The notes: generated by a model from the letters alone, not told the origin. DNA of 64,000 bases from Massilia sp. Se16.2.3 (GCF_014171595.1 NZ_CP050451.1:2604001-2668000), one strand, 5' to 3'. Positions 19,933 to 30,492 are shown, counted from the first letter of the stretch. Numbers and translations are program-made.

Positions 19933-20895
19933 TCAGCGCATCTGCGTGTAGTTGACCGGGACCCAGCGGTAGCCCTTGCCCTCGCTGCGCAGGTAGCCCA
20001 GTCCCGGGAACTGCAGGTGGGCGCCGCCGATCAGCGCGCCCTCCTTGGCGGCGGCGTCGAACACCTTCTTGCGCGCGGCGGCTGCCGCTTTCTGGTCGCT
20101 GTCGAAGCCGATCGTCACCGCCGGATTATCGAACTGCACCGCCGCCACGTGGATCAGGTCGCCGACGAGAACCAGCTTCTTGCCGCCGCTTTCGACCACA
20201 TAGGTCGCGTGGCCGGGCGTGTGGCCCTGGGCGCCCTGGACGCGGATGCCGGGGACGAGCTCGCCATCGCTGTCGAAGGGCTTGAACTTGCCGCTCTTGA
20301 TGTAGGGGTCGAGCGTGGCCATCGCGTTCTTGAAGAAGTCCCTGGCTTCCGCCGGCGCCTTGTCCATGTTCGCCTGGCTCAGCCAGAAATCGGCCTCCTG
20401 CTTCGACGCGCGCACGATTGCATTCGGGAAGGCGATCTTCGACTGCGCCAGCAGGCCGCCGAGGTGGTCGCTGTGGAAGTGGGTGATATAGACCTCGTCG
20501 ACCTGCTCGGGCGTATAGCCGGCGGCCTTCATGTTCGCCAGCAGCTTGCCCAGGGTCGGGCCGAACAGCGCCCCGGCGCCGGTGTCGATCAGGACCAGCT
20601 TCTTGCCGGTGTTGACGAGGAAGGCATTGTCCGAGGTTTCGAGCGGCGTCTTCAGGTGGGCTTTCGCCAGCGCGCCGGTCGTCTTGTCGGCCTTCTGGTT
20701 CAACAGTTTCTCCACCGGCAGGTCGACCGTTCCGTCCGACAGCGGGGTGATCTCGAACTCGCCCAGCATGGTGCGGAAATAGCCCGGGGCAGGGGTCTTG
20801 GCCATCGGCGCGGCGGCGAAAGCGGGAGCGGCGATGCAGGCGGCGGCGCAGGCGGCGGCCAGCAGGCGCAGGGTGGATGGCAGAGCTCGGGTCAT
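19933..20895 (-). CDS. secreted metallo-beta-lactamase-fold hydrolase
   Basis: 320-aa periplasmic MBL-fold protein. A signal peptide (MTRALPSTLRLLAAACAA, cleavage probably after AFA near residue 29) precedes the hydrolase domain. Metal ligands are visible in THFHSDHLGG near 145-154, GHTPGHAT near 240 and the GDLIH aspartate near 258. Start at ATG 20895; longer in-frame sequence upstream lacks a leader. Relatives include quorum-quenching lactonases and subclass B3-like hydrolases, but substrate is not assignable from sequence, and true beta-lactamase activity is not implied. Tail-to-tail with the receiver gene (4-nt gap). Confidence 0.88.
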   Translation of the reverse strand: MTRALPSTLRLLAAACAAACIAAPAFAAAPMAKTPAPGYFRTMLGEFEITPLSDGTVDLPVEKLLNQKADKTTGALAKAHLKTPLETSDNAFLVNTGKKLVLIDTGAGALFGPTLGKLLANMKAAGYTPEQVDEVYITHFHSDHLGGLLAQSKIAFPNAIVRASKQEADFWLSQANMDKAPAEARDFFKNAMATLDPYIKSGKFKPFDSDGELVPGIRVQGAQGHTPGHATYVVESGGKKLVLVGDLIHVAAVQFDNPAVTIGFDSDQKAAAAARKKVFDAAAKEGALIGGAHLQFPGLGYLRSEGKGYRWVPVNYTQMR

Positions 20896-21077
20896 GGGTT
20901 CTCCTCGTCGTTGATGTTGTTGGATACGGAACTTAGATACTGAACAATGCTGGGTATCGTACATGAATGCCGGGGAGCGCGTGAGTACCGGCGAAGGCTG
21001 GGACATCGCTTATGCGTCCCGGGCAAGCCGACGCCGCTTGTGGTGTAATAGCCGTCTTTGCCCGGAATTTCCACGGA

Positions 21078-22199
21078 ATGCGAGTCACCTTCGTCCAGTG
21101 GCTGCACGGCTTCCTGCCGCAGCCGCTTGCCGCCAGCGGCGCCGAGCGCATGCGCGCCGTTGCCGGCGCCTGCGTTGGCCTGCTGGCCACAGCCCTGCTT
21201 TCCCACCTGCTCGCGCCGCAGCTGTCGGCCTGGCTGGTCGCCCCGATGGGCGCCTCCGCCGTGCTGCTGTTCTGCGTACCGGCCAGCCCCTGGCCCAGCC
21301 CCGGTCTGTCGTGGGCGGCAATACCGTGTCGGCCCTGGTCGGCGTCGCCTGCGCGCACCTGCTGCCCGATCCGGCGCTGGCCGCGCCCCTGGCCGGCGCC
21401 CTGGCGATCGGCACCATGTTCGCGCTGCGCTGCCTGCACCCGCCGGGCGGGGCGGTGGCACTCACCGCGGTGCTGGGCGGCCAGGCCGTGCATGACGCCG
21501 GCTTTGCCTTCGCCTTCATGCCGGTGGCGCTGAACTCGGCCCTGATCGTCGGCGCCGCCCTCGTCTACAACAACGCCACCGGCCGGCGCTACCCGCACCT
21601 GCCGCACGCGGCCGACCGCAACGTGCATGCCACCGGCGACGCGCTGCCCGCCGAGCGGCTCGGCATCACGGAGGAAGACCGGAAGCGGCGCTGCTGCGCT
21701 ATGGCGAAGTGCTGGACGTGAGCCGCGACGACTTGCTGGCGATCGTCGACGACGCCCGCCAGATCGCGCTGCAGCGCCACTTCAAGGAGCGCACCTGCGG
21801 CGAATTGATGTCGACCCATATCATCGCCCTCGGCCCGCGCGACACGCTCGAGCATGCGCGCGAACTGCTGTTGCGCCACCGGGTGCAGTCGCTGCCGGTG
21901 CTGGACGAGACGCGCCACCTGCGCGGGGTGCTGGCGCAAGAGGACCTGCTGCGCCATTCCGGCTGGATCGCGCGCCTGCGCCACCGGTGCCGGGCGCCGC
22001 GCCGCGCGTGCAGGACGCCATGCGCCAGCGCGTGGTGGCCCTCGACGTTGCCGCGCCGATGGCCCAGCTGGTGCCGCTGCTGCGCGACGAGGGTTATCAC
22101 CAGGTGGCGATCACGGGGGAGGACGGGGTGATGGTGGGGCTGGTCAGCCAGTCCGACCTGCTGGCGGCCTTGCTCGAAGAGCGGATCGAGCACGCCTAG
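21078..22199 (+). CDS. HPP-family membrane protein with CBS domains (three frameshifts)
   Basis: If repaired, about 374 aa: an HPP integral membrane domain (start ATG 21078, MRVTFVQWLHGFL; hydrophobic helices near residues 22-45, 48-68 and further; signature CLHPPGGA) followed by two CBS domains (CGELMSTHIIALGPRDT and VQDAMRQRVVALDVAAP). The frame changes at about 21285-21291, 21676-21682 and 21977-21983; each is explained by loss of one base, and coding continuity in all four segments is otherwise perfect. HPP proteins are poorly characterised; plant and cyanobacterial members transport nitrite. Stop TAG at 22197-22199. Confidence 0.78.
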
Positions 22200-22248
22200 G
22201 CGCGGCGGCCATTCCCGGCCGGGCACCCGTCCAAGCCGCGTCAGGGGC

Positions 22249-22275
22249 GAAAAAAAACCGGGGCAGACCCCGGTT
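22249..22275 (-). terminator. rho-independent terminator of the SEC-C protein gene
   Basis: Stem AACCGGGG/CCCCGGTT, four-base loop, followed on the minus strand by a run of seven T; about 31 nt past the stop codon of the gene at 22306. Confidence 0.82.
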
Positions 22276-22305
22276 CTTCCATCCAGCCGTACTACAGGCC
22301 GGGAA

Positions 22306-22998
22306 TCACGCCGACTCCGCCCCGCAGCATTTCTTGAACTTCTTCCCGCTGCCGCAAGGGCAGTCGTCGTTGCGGCCCACCTTCGGCGTCTCGTGGCGCA
22401 CGGTCTCGACCGCGGCCTTGCGCAGCGGCAGCCAGTAGCGGTGGATCGCCGGCAGGTTCGCTTCGATTTCCAGCGCCAGCTGGTGTGCCTTGACAGGGTC
22501 TTCGACCAGCGGCAGTTCGGCTTCCTCGATCTCGTCGGCACCCAGCAGGTAGAGCGGACGCATCAGTTCGGCCACCTCGGATTCCCAGATCGGGTCCCAG
22601 GAGCCGGGGCGCAATTCCATGCCTTCCCAGAAACCCCAGCACCAGGCTTCGGCGTCGATCAGGGTCTGGCCGGCGTGCTCGTGCTCGCAGTAGAGCGGCT
22701 CGAATTCCTTGGGCGCCACCTCGAAGGTGATCAGCACTTCGTTCATGAAGCGCATGATCAGGTTGAGGATGCGTTCTTCTTCCTTGGCATTCTTCCACTT
22801 CGGCGCCTGCTTGCCGTCCTCGCCCCAGACACGCGGCAGCCACTCGGCCGGCATGATGGTTTCCGGCCCGATCGCAATGGCCGTCAGGTAGCCGTGCAGG
22901 GTGTCCATCGTCATCGCGTCTTCCGGGCTGCGCTCGGAGAGGAGGAATTGGTCGAGTTCGTCGAATTCTTTTTCGGTCAGGGGCTGTTCGAGTTGCAT
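22306..22998 (-). CDS. YecA/UPF0149-family protein with SEC-C zinc motif
   Basis: 230-aa cytoplasmic protein. An N-terminal UPF0149/YgfB-like helical domain (about 5-185, [23 protein letters not shown]) is joined to a C-terminal SEC-C motif, [15 protein letters not shown], whose CxCx8CC ligands bind zinc in SecA tails. Start at ATG 22998 ([11 protein letters not shown]). Members such as YecA associate with ribosomes or SecA-related processes; exact role here is inferred only. Divergent from srkA, and followed by a strong terminator. Confidence 0.88.
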   Translation of the reverse strand: MQLEQPLTEKEFDELDQFLLSERSPEDAMTMDTLHGYLTAIAIGPETIMPAEWLPRVWGEDGKQAPKWKNAKEEERILNLIMRFMNEVLITFEVAPKEFEPLYCEHEHAGQTLIDAEAWCWGFWEGMELRPGSWDPIWESEVAELMRPLYLLGADEIEEAELPLVEDPVKAHQLALEIEANLPAIHRYWLPLRKAAVETVRHETPKVGRNDDCPCGSGKKFKKCCGAESA

Positions 22999-23104
22999 GT
23001 CAGGGTCTTCGTTGCGGATGCGCGGGAACCGGGCGGCTCCCAAAGGCTGCCAGTGTAACGCCTTGGAGGCGTGCAGTGCGCGAAATAGGCCGCGCCGCCT
23101 TACA

Positions 23105-24124
23105 ATGACGATCATGCACAACGAGTCCACCCCCACTTCGCCCGACGCCGGCCACCCGTTTTCCAGCCTCGACCCGGGCCGCGTGCTCGACGCGCTCGAC
23201 AGTGTCGGCCTGCGCGGCGACGGCCGCCTGCTGGCCCTGAACAGCTACGAAAACCGGGTCTACCAGGTCGGGCGCGAGGAGGGGCCGCCGGTGGTCGTCA
23301 AGTTCTACCGTCCGGCGCGCTGGAGCGATGCCGCCATCCTCGAGGAACACGCGTTTGTCGCCGATCTGGCCGAGCAGGAAGTGCCGGTGGTGCCGGCCGA
23401 CATCATCGACGGCCGTACGCTGCACAGCTTCGAAGGCTTTCGTTTCGCCGTCTTTCCGCGCCGCGGCGGGCGCGCCCCGGAACTGGACGACCCCAAGGTG
23501 CTGGAGTGGATCGGCCGCTTCATCGGGCGCATCCATGCGCTTGGCGCGACATCGGCCTATGCCGAGCGGCCCACATTGAACCTGCAAACCTTCGGACGCG
23601 AGCCCTTCGACTTCCTGCTGCGACACGACTTCATCCCGCACGAACTGCGCGCGACCTGGGCCAGCGTCGTCGAGCAGGCCTTGGCCGGCGTGGCGCGCTG
23701 CTACGAACGCGCCGGCACCGTGCCGCTCCTGCGCCTGCATGGCGACTGCCACGTCGGCAATGTGCTGTGGACGGATGCCGGGCCGCATTTCGTCGACTTC
23801 GACGACAGCCGCATGGGCCCGGCGGTGCAGGACCTGTGGATGCTGCTGTCCGGCGAACGCCATGAGCAGGTGCGGCAACTGTCCGACGTGCTGGCCGGCT
23901 ACGAGGACTTCTGCGATTTCGATCCGCGCCAGCTCTACCTGGTCGAAGCCCTGCGCACGCTGCGCCTGGTCCATTACGCGGGCTGGCTGGCGATGCGCTG
24001 GGACGATCCCGCCTTTCCCGCCGCTTTTCCCTGGTTCAATACCCAGCGCTACTGGCAAGACCGCATCCTCGAGCTGCGCGAGCAGGTTGCACTAATGGAT
24101 GAGCCGCCGCTCTGGCCCGTGTAG
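23105..24124 (+). CDS. srkA: stress-response serine/threonine kinase SrkA (YihE)
   Basis: Kinase of 339 aa with the aminoglycoside phosphotransferase/choline kinase fold. YENRVYQVG and VVVKFYRP give the nucleotide-binding strand and lysine; [13 protein letters not shown] (catalytic Asp and Asn) and [17 protein letters not shown] (metal Asp) are the catalytic loops. E. coli SrkA phosphorylates proteins and counters MazF-driven death under stress. ATG 23105 and ATG 23114 are both possible starts. Divergent from the SEC-C gene; a 129-nt gap separates it from the coiled-coil gene. Confidence 0.93.
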   Translation: MTIMHNESTPTSPDAGHPFSSLDPGRVLDALDSVGLRGDGRLLALNSYENRVYQVGREEGPPVVVKFYRPARWSDAAILEEHAFVADLAEQEVPVVPADIIDGRTLHSFEGFRFAVFPRRGGRAPELDDPKVLEWIGRFIGRIHALGATSAYAERPTLNLQTFGREPFDFLLRHDFIPHELRATWASVVEQALAGVARCYERAGTVPLLRLHGDCHVGNVLWTDAGPHFVDFDDSRMGPAVQDLWMLLSGERHEQVRQLSDVLAGYEDFCDFDPRQLYLVEALRTLRLVHYAGWLAMRWDDPAFPAAFPWFNTQRYWQDRILELREQVALMDEPPLWPV

Positions 24125-24253
24125 AGCGCGTTCTCGGGATACGGCTGAGCAGAAATGCGGGGTGAATACCGCGCAGTTCCAAGTGACATGATTGTCGTGT
24201 TTGACGGATAATGGTTTGGCGCGAGCGCGCGCCCAGCCAACCCGAGAACACCC

Positions 24254-26597
24254 ATGGACAGCCAATCCGCACCACACGACGATACCGACTTCACGATCGA
24301 CCTGCCTGAGTCGCAGGCTGCGCACGTTCCGGCCGCTGCGCCTGCCGGGCGCCCGCTGGAGCAGGGGGCGATCAAGGAAGCGATCGCCCGGGTCGAGGCC
24401 GAGGCCAAGGCGAACGTCGCCGCCGAGTCGCGCGCCCATGCCGAGGCGCACGCCCGCTCGCTGGCCGAGGAACGCGCCGCCATGGATGCCCAGGCCGCTG
24501 CCGCCGCGCTGGCCAATGCCCGGGCGTCCGAGCAAGCCATCGAAGCGAACCGCGCCCGCCTGGAAACCCCTGCGCGCCGCCGCCCAGGCCTCGAACGAGC
24601 GCCTCGAAGCGATGCGCCTGGAAACGGCCGACCTGCGCGCGCGCGTGCAGGCCGACCACGACAGCCGCATCGCCACCGAAGCACGCGCCCGCGCCGCCGA
24701 GGAAGCGCGCCGCCGCGCCGCCGAGCAGCTCGAAGCGGAAGCGGCGATGGCCGAGGAAGCCGCGCGCGCGGCCGAGGAATTGCTGGCCCAGACCGTCGAG
24801 GCCCGGCGCCAGGCTGCCGAGCGCCTGGCCGCGGTGCAGGCCGCCCGCGAGGAAGTGCTGCACAACGCCGCCGCCGACGCGCGCGTGGCCGTGCTGGCGC
24901 GCGAACGCGAACGGGCCGAGAAGGCGGCGCGCCAGACCGCGGAAAAGCTGGCCGAAACCGAGGCCGAAGCACTGGAACTGGCACGTCAGCGCGAACGCGC
25001 CGACCAGGTCGCCCTGTCCTCGGCCTTCGCGCGCGCCGCCGCCGAGGCCCGTGCACTGGAGGAGGCACGCGCGCTGGCCCACGTCGAACACGAACGCGAA
25101 GCGATTGCCCAGGCCCAGGCCGACTCCCAGCGGGTGGCGGCCGACACGTTGCGCACCCGCCTGCAGCTGGAAAGGAATTGCGCGACGCCGCGATCCACCG
25201 CGAGCGGGTCGAACACATGGCGGCAGCCAGCGCCGAGGCACGCATCGAAGCGGAGGCGCGCATTGTCGCTGCCACCGAGGCGCGGATCGAGTCCGACCGC
25301 AAGCTGCGCGAAGCGGCCGAGCTGCGCGCCGCGGCCGAACAGGAAGCGAGCCGGCAAGTGGAAGTGCGCCTGCAGGCCGAACGCGAAGCGGCAGCCCACG
25401 CCGCCCAGCGCGCCGAGGCCGACCGGCTGGCCGCGGCTGCGGCCGCGCGCGACGCCGAGGAACAGCAGCGCGAGCGAGCGCTCGCCGAGGAGCGCGCCGC
25501 GCAGGGCGCGCCGCTGCCGAAAGCGCGCGCGGCCGCCAACGCCGCCCAGGAGGCCGAACTGGCGGCCCAGGCCGAGACAGTAGCCGCCCAGCGTGAAGCG
25601 GCCGAACTGGCCGAGCGCCGCGCCCGTGAAGCCGAAGCCCCTGGCCGCCGCCGAGCGTGCCCATGCCGAGGCGGAAGAAGCCGCATTGGCGCGGCTGCAG
25701 GAAAAACTCGCCGTCGAACGCGAACTGGAAGCGGCCGCGCGTGCGCGCGTCAAGGCCGACGAAGAGCAGGCGCGCCTGCTGGGCGAGCAGCTGGTCGCCG
25801 AGGAACGTGCCGCGCGGGCGCGCCAGCTGGCGCTCGAGGCCCAGCGTGCCCAGGCGGCGCAGGCGCTGGAAGCGGCGCAGCAGGAAGAAGCCGCTGCGAG
25901 GCGCGAGCAGGCCGCGGCCCTGGCAGCCCAGGCGCAAGCGGCCGCGGCCGCGGAGCGTTCGCGCATCCAGGCCGAACACGCGGTGATGGAGGAAGCGCGC
26001 CTGGCGGCCGCCACGACGGCGCTCGAGACCGAACGCCAGGCAGCCGAGGCGGCACGCGCGGCGCTGGACATGGCCGAACAAAGCGCCGCCGCCCAGCGCC
26101 GCCAGGCCGAGCTGGAAGCGCGTGCGAATGAAGCAGCGGCTGCGCGCCTGGCCTCCGAACAGGAAGCGGCCCTGGCCGCACGGGTGCGCCAGGAAGCCGA
26201 GGAAGAAGCCGCACGCCTGGCCCGCGAACGCGAACAGGCCGAGGCGGCAGCGGCCCAGGCGGCCCTGGAAAAGCGCGATGCCCAGCGCGCGCTGCTGGAA
26301 CACGCCCAGGCCCACGCCGAGATGCAGCGCAAGACGGCAGCCACCACCTTGCAGATGGCGCAGGCGCGGCGCGAGTTGCTGGAGCTGGAAACGAAGCGGC
26401 TGGAAGAGCAGGCCGCCGAGCTGTCGGCCACCGAGGACGCCATCAACGAACGCAAATCCGATGCGCGCCGGCGCGCCGCCTCGGAAAACATCACCCGCGA
26501 AGTCCTTGGCCGCCTGAAGCAGCAGCCGTCGGCACAGCAGGCCGCAGCCCGGCTGGCCGAAGTGATCATGAACCAGCGGCGTTCGGGGCTGGAGTAG
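24254..26597 (+). CDS. long Ala/Glu/Arg-rich coiled-coil protein (three frameshifts)
   Basis: I do not recognise a named family. If repaired it is about 780 aa: a short acidic N-terminus (MDSQSAPHDDTDFTIDLPES), then nearly 700 residues of Ala/Glu/Arg-rich sequence with heptad character and no Pro, and a small C-terminal region (NITREVLGRLKQQP). No signal peptide or transmembrane helix is seen. Three one-base changes break the frame: an extra C in the run at 24567-24570, a missing A at 25171-25173, an extra C at 25638-25641. The composition resembles TolA-like stalks or KfrA/SMC-type filaments. Its TAG stop lies inside a GTAGGGTGG repeat end. Confidence 0.75.
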
Positions 26598-26831
26598 GGT
26601 GGGGTGAATGAGGCCGGTGGCCTCATTCACAGATTCGCGCGGACGCCGTAGGGTGGGCACCCCGTTGTGAAGCCGTAATTGAGGCCCCCGGCCTCAATTA
26701 CCCCACGCGGAACGATGATCTGTGTTGGCGGCTCTACTGCACAGCGTTGGCTCGAACAAGCGTCAACATCATTCCGCGTCCAGCGCTAACACCATTCATG
26801 CGTCCGCGTGGGCACGGGGTGCCCACCCTAC
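26594..26831. repeat. composite palindromic repeat region (GTAGGGTGG family)
   Basis: Starts with GTAGGGTGGGG at 26594, whose TAG is the stop codon of the coiled-coil gene. Contains two tight hairpins, GTGAATGAGGCC/GGCCTCATTCAC (loop GGT) and GTAATTGAGGCC/GGCCTCAATTAC (loop CCC). A long-distance inverted repeat of 18 perfect bases follows: GTAGGGTGGGCACCCCGT at 26648-26665 and its complement at 26814-26831, enclosing about 150 bp with no ORF I would support. Same family as 11343-11383 and 48951-49061. Confidence 0.8.
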
Positions 26832-26855
26832 GCATCATCCGGCGCCAACAATGTA

Positions 26856-27272
26856 TTACATCCCCGCCGGCGCGTCGCTCGGCGCGACCGGGTTGCGCGG
26901 TCCGGTATGCACGCCGGTGACGAAATACTCGGTCTCGCCGAAGCAGGAGGTCGGCACGCCGCGGTGCTGTTCGTAGCTGATCTCGACGCGCTGGCCCATG
27001 GTCGACTCGAGCTGCTTGACCAGCTTGTCGTCGCGCACGGTAAAGGCGAAACGCTCGGGAATCGCGCCGGGCATGCTCGAGAGCAGGATTTCGCCTTCCC
27101 AGGTCTTGCACAGCCAGCCCTTCTTCGAGAACTTCTGCAGGTAGCCGGCGCGGGTACCTTCCGAGTACGACCAGGTCAGGGTGAACCAGGTGTACAAGCC
27201 CGCCAGCACCACGAGGGCGGCGATCAGGGAGAGCAGGATGGCGATGGCGCGTTGCGGCAGGGCTTTCGGCAT
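26856..27272 (-). CDS. membrane-anchored conserved hypothetical protein
   Basis: 138 aa. One hydrophobic segment near residues 8-30 (AIAILLSLIAALVVLAGLY) looks like an uncleaved signal anchor, leaving about 105 residues outside. GYLQKFSKKGWLCKTWEGE and SCFGETEYFVTGV contain two cysteines that could form a disulfide in the periplasm. I recognise the general sequence type as widespread in related bacteria, sometimes under the unsupported name 6-phosphogluconate dehydrogenase; nothing in it supports that enzyme activity. Convergent with the coiled-coil gene, 125 nt downstream of the DUF475 gene on the same strand. Confidence 0.75.
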   Translation of the reverse strand: MPKALPQRAIAILLSLIAALVVLAGLYTWFTLTWSYSEGTRAGYLQKFSKKGWLCKTWEGEILLSSMPGAIPERFAFTVRDDKLVKQLESTMGQRVEISYEQHRGVPTSCFGETEYFVTGVHTGPRNPVAPSDAPAGM

Positions 27273-27397
27273 GGTTGGTATCGTCGGTCAGGTAAGGAAG
27301 AAAACAGGTCAGGGCGCAAGGGCGCGCCGTGGCGACATTCTGCCACGGCGTCCGGGATTGTCAAAATGGCAGGCTGGATTGTCGCCAATGCGAGCGG

Positions 27398-28456
27398 TCA
27401 CGCCACCTCGGCTTTGTCGCGCGCTTCCTCGAGTTCGTTGCGCTTGCGATGGCGGATCGAGGACCAGAGCGAGACCAGGATGAAGGCCAGCCCCGACAGG
27501 CCGGTGAACCATTCCGGAATTTCGTAGTGGACGCTGGCGAACATGATCAGCGCCAGGATGCCGATCGCGTAGTGGGCGCCGTGCTCGAGGTAGACGAATT
27601 CCTGCAGCGTGCCCTTGTAGACCAGGAACACGGTCAGCGAGCGCACGAACATGGCGCCGATCGCCAGGCCGAGCATGATGATGACGACGTCATTGGTAAT
27701 GGCAAAGGCGCCGATCACGCCGTCGAAACTGAAGGAGGCGTCCAGCACTTCCAGGTAGAGGAAGCCGCCGATGCTGCCCTGGGAAATCATCTTGCCGATC
27801 GTCGGGTCTTCCTCTTCTTCTTCCAGCAGGCTGCTGATCCAGTCCACTCCGACGTAGACCAGCACGCCGACCACGCCGGAGATCAGCACGGCCAGCTTGC
27901 GCTCCTCGGGCATCAGGCTCATCGCGAAGAACACGGCCAGCAAGGTCAGCAGGATGGCCAGGCCCTCGGAGCCGTACTTGCCCACCTTTTCCTCGATCCA
28001 GCCGAGCCAGTGCAGCTCCTTTTCGCTGTCGAACAGGAAGTTCAGGAACACCAGCATCAGGAAGGCGCCGCCAAAGGCCGACACTTCCGCGTGGTGCTCG
28101 GTGAGGTGGCGCGAGTATTCCTGCGGCGTATCGATGGCCATGTGCCAGACGTCGATCAGGCCGAGGCCGGTAGCGACCGAGACGATCACCAGCGGGAACA
28201 GCAGGCGCATGCCGAAGACCGCGACCAGGATGCCGACGGTGAGGAAGAGCTTGCGCCAGAACTCGTTCCAGTGGCGTAGCACCGAGGCGTTGACGACCGC
28301 ATTGTCGAAGGAGAGCGAGACCTCGAGCACGCCCAGCACCGCCGTGATCCACAAGGCCTGGATCAGGCCCGCCGTGCCGCCGTGCTGGAAGCCCCACCAT
28401 CCCGCCAGGCCCATCAGCAGGACAGTGACCGCAATGGACAGCTTGAAGTGACGCAT
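27398..28456 (-). CDS. DUF475 family integral membrane protein (TerC-like)
   Basis: 352 aa with about nine hydrophobic helices. The repeated acidic motif of the TerC/DUF475 superfamily is present twice, EVSLSFDNAVVNA near residue 45 and EVLDASFSFDGVIGAF near 240, both with membrane-embedded acidic residues likely to bind metal ions. A cytosolic acidic loop (EEEEEDPT) lies near 215. Relatives include TerC/Alx/MntP-type manganese exporters and tellurite-resistance proteins; metal export is an inference. Start ATG 28456. Divergent from the DUF212 gene at 28644. Confidence 0.88.
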   Translation of the reverse strand: MRHFKLSIAVTVLLMGLAGWWGFQHGGTAGLIQALWITAVLGVLEVSLSFDNAVVNASVLRHWNEFWRKLFLTVGILVAVFGMRLLFPLVIVSVATGLGLIDVWHMAIDTPQEYSRHLTEHHAEVSAFGGAFLMLVFLNFLFDSEKELHWLGWIEEKVGKYGSEGLAILLTLLAVFFAMSLMPEERKLAVLISGVVGVLVYVGVDWISSLLEEEEEDPTIGKMISQGSIGGFLYLEVLDASFSFDGVIGAFAITNDVVIIMLGLAIGAMFVRSLTVFLVYKGTLQEFVYLEHGAHYAIGILALIMFASVHYEIPEWFTGLSGLAFILVSLWSSIRHRKRNELEEARDKAEVA

Positions 28457-28643
28457 GCTTACCCCTTTGATTCCGATATTGGTTGAAATGCCACAGTTCC
28501 GTGGCATCTTAACCGTTAGATGCAGGGGAGCGGCGCAGCGCAGGTCGCCGCATGGGGTGGCTTCTGCGATAATGCCGCGCGGAATTACGCTACGCGGACC
28601 ACCACTGCCCGGATCACCGCTGCTGAACCACTTAAGGAACCCC

Positions 28644-29063
28644 ATGGACTTTGCTTATCTCGTCACGCCGGTACTGACCTGGATGGTCGTCGGCCCCATC
28701 AAATTCTTGATCAACAGTGTGCGCCAGCGGCGCTGGGCCTTCAACCTGGTCGGGAATGGCGGCTTTCCGAGCAACCATAGCTCGGTAGTCACGAGCATGG
28801 CGACGCTGATCGCACTGCGCCATGGCATCGATCACCCGGCCTTCGGCGTGGCGGTCACGCTCGCCTTCATCGTGATGATCGACGCCAACAGCCTGCGCCA
28901 GCACGTCGGCCGCCAGGCTGCCGCCATCAACCGTTTGGCCGCCGGCGCGGCCGGCCACACGACCCTGCGCGAGCGCATGGGCCATACCCTGGTCGAGATC
29001 TGCGGCGGCATCGCCACCGGTATCGGCATGGGTTTCCTTATTTATAAGGTTTTTGGCGGCTGA
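28644..29063 (+). CDS. divergent PAP2-family (DUF212) membrane protein
   Basis: 139 aa, the normal length for the DUF212 acid-phosphatase-related family. The phosphatase-like signature GGFPSNHSSVVTSMATLIAL occupies about residues 39-58 and DANSLRQHVGRQA follows near 80; four hydrophobic helices. The ATG at 28644 is preceded by AAGGAACCCC. Members are annotated as acid phosphatase or vanadium-dependent haloperoxidase related, without established substrate. Single gene, followed by about 260 bp before the RND adaptor. Confidence 0.87.
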   Translation: MDFAYLVTPVLTWMVVGPIKFLINSVRQRRWAFNLVGNGGFPSNHSSVVTSMATLIALRHGIDHPAFGVAVTLAFIVMIDANSLRQHVGRQAAAINRLAAGAAGHTTLRERMGHTLVEICGGIATGIGMGFLIYKVFGG

Positions 29064-29325
29064 TGCGCTGGCTGGGCGGGCAAACCCTGCCCGCCGCGCC
29101 TGTCGCGCAAGGGTATTCGCGCTCCCGCGCATGCAGTTCATCGCGCAAATACGCAGTTCATCCATACAAAACCACAACGGGCGGGATCCTCAATTGACTG
29201 GTGGGATCGCCTCCGGGATACTGCGCGCTGGCGCTTTTCATTCTCATTCTAATAAGGGCGCCCCGACAAGCCTGCGAGCTGTCCGGGGCCCCAACCATCA
29301 TCAGAGTCCAACTCGGAGATCCACC

Positions 29326-30492
29326 ATGCTGCGCAACACTCTACTCGTCCTTGCCATCGCGTCGGCCCTGGCCGCCTGCAGCAAGGAGGCGAAGGACCCG
29401 GCCAAGCCAGGCCCGAACGCCACCGCCCAGGCCAACCAGAAGGACAGCAAGCCCAGCCATGTGACGGTGGGGCCGGAAGACCTGCTGACGGTGCAGAGCG
29501 ATGCGCTGGCATCCGGCCCCGTGATCACCGGTTCGGTCCAGCCCGAACGCCGCGCCGACCTGCGCGCCGAAGTCTCCGCCGTCGTGTTGCAGGTGCTTAA
29601 GGACAACGGCGAGCCGGTGAAGCGCGGCGACCTGCTCGTGAAACTCGACGAAACGGCACTGCGCGACAGCCTGCTCTCGGCCGACGCCGCCGTACGCGCG
29701 GCCGGCCAGGCGCTGGACCAGGCGAACCGCCAGCTCGAGCGCCTGAAAACCCTGCGCGCCTCGGGCATGACGTCGGCCGCCGCTTTCGATGAGGCCGAAG
29801 TGCGCCGCAACAGCGCGCTGTCGGAAGTGTCGGCGGCGAAGAGCCGCGCCGCCGTGGCGCGCCAGCAGATCGCCCGCACCTCGGTGCGCGCGCCCTTCGA
29901 CGGCATCGTCAGCGACCGCAAGGTTTCCAGCGGAGATACCGCCAACGTCGGCAAGGAACTGGTGAAGGTCATCGATCCGAACAGCATGCGCTTCGAAGGA
30001 CGCGTCTCGACCGACAAGATTGCCAGCGTGAAGATCGGCCAGCCCGTCAAGTTCCATATCAATGGCTACGGCACCCAGCAGTTCAGTGGTGTCGTCAAGC
30101 GCATCGACCCTTCGGCCAACGCCGTCACCCGCCAGGTCGAAGTGCTGGTGGGCCTGACCGGCGAACAGCCGCGCGTGGCCGGCCTGTACGCGGAAGGGCG
30201 CATCGACGCCGAGAGCTCGAACGTGCTGATGCTGCCGGAAAGCGCCCTGGTGCGGGCCGGCGACAAGACCTCGACCTGGCGCGTGAAGGGCAACCAGCTC
30301 GCGAAGGTGGACGTCCAGCTCGGCAGCCGCGACACGCGCACCGGCAACTACGAGATCAAGTCGGGCCTGGCCGCTGGCGACACCGTGCTGCGCAGCCCGG
30401 GCTCGAACCTGAAGGATGGCCAGAAAGTGCAGTACACCAACGCAGCCAAGGTGGCCAGCGTCGCCGCGCCGCAGGCCAGCGGAGGAAAATAA
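29326..30492 (+). CDS. RND efflux periplasmic adaptor lipoprotein
   Basis: Membrane-fusion protein of 388 aa linking an inner-membrane RND pump to an outer-membrane channel. The N-terminal lipoprotein signal ends LASALAAC-like (LAIASALAACS, lipid Cys near residue 18). The barrel-sandwich lipoyl halves (VLQVLKDNGEPVKRGDLLVKLD and RAPFDGIVSDRKVSSGD) flank an alpha-helical hairpin (residues 105-175), followed by beta-barrel and membrane-proximal domains. Start ATG 29326 with CGGAG upstream. It is separated by 3 nt from the pump gene. No outer-membrane factor gene follows. Substrate unknown. Confidence 0.94.
   Translation: MLRNTLLVLAIASALAACSKEAKDPAKPGPNATAQANQKDSKPSHVTVGPEDLLTVQSDALASGPVITGSVQPERRADLRAEVSAVVLQVLKDNGEPVKRGDLLVKLDETALRDSLLSADAAVRAAGQALDQANRQLERLKTLRASGMTSAAAFDEAEVRRNSALSEVSAAKSRAAVARQQIARTSVRAPFDGIVSDRKVSSGDTANVGKELVKVIDPNSMRFEGRVSTDKIASVKIGQPVKFHINGYGTQQFSGVVKRIDPSANAVTRQVEVLVGLTGEQPRVAGLYAEGRIDAESSNVLMLPESALVRAGDKTSTWRVKGNQLAKVDVQLGSRDTRTGNYEIKSGLAAGDTVLRSPGSNLKDGQKVQYTNAAKVASVAAPQASGGK

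Noticed and set aside
19933..20895. Beta-lactamase resistance gene
   Set aside because: The MBL fold and HxHxDH motif are shared by many hydrolases; nothing specific to beta-lactamases is visible.
24254..26597. TolA assignment for the coiled-coil protein
   Set aside because: It has no N-terminal membrane helix and no TonB/TolA C-terminal domain; the genuine tolA is at 46213-47154.
26856..27272. 6-phosphogluconate dehydrogenase
   Set aside because: The protein is 138 aa with a membrane anchor and no NADP-binding motif; the name would be wrong.
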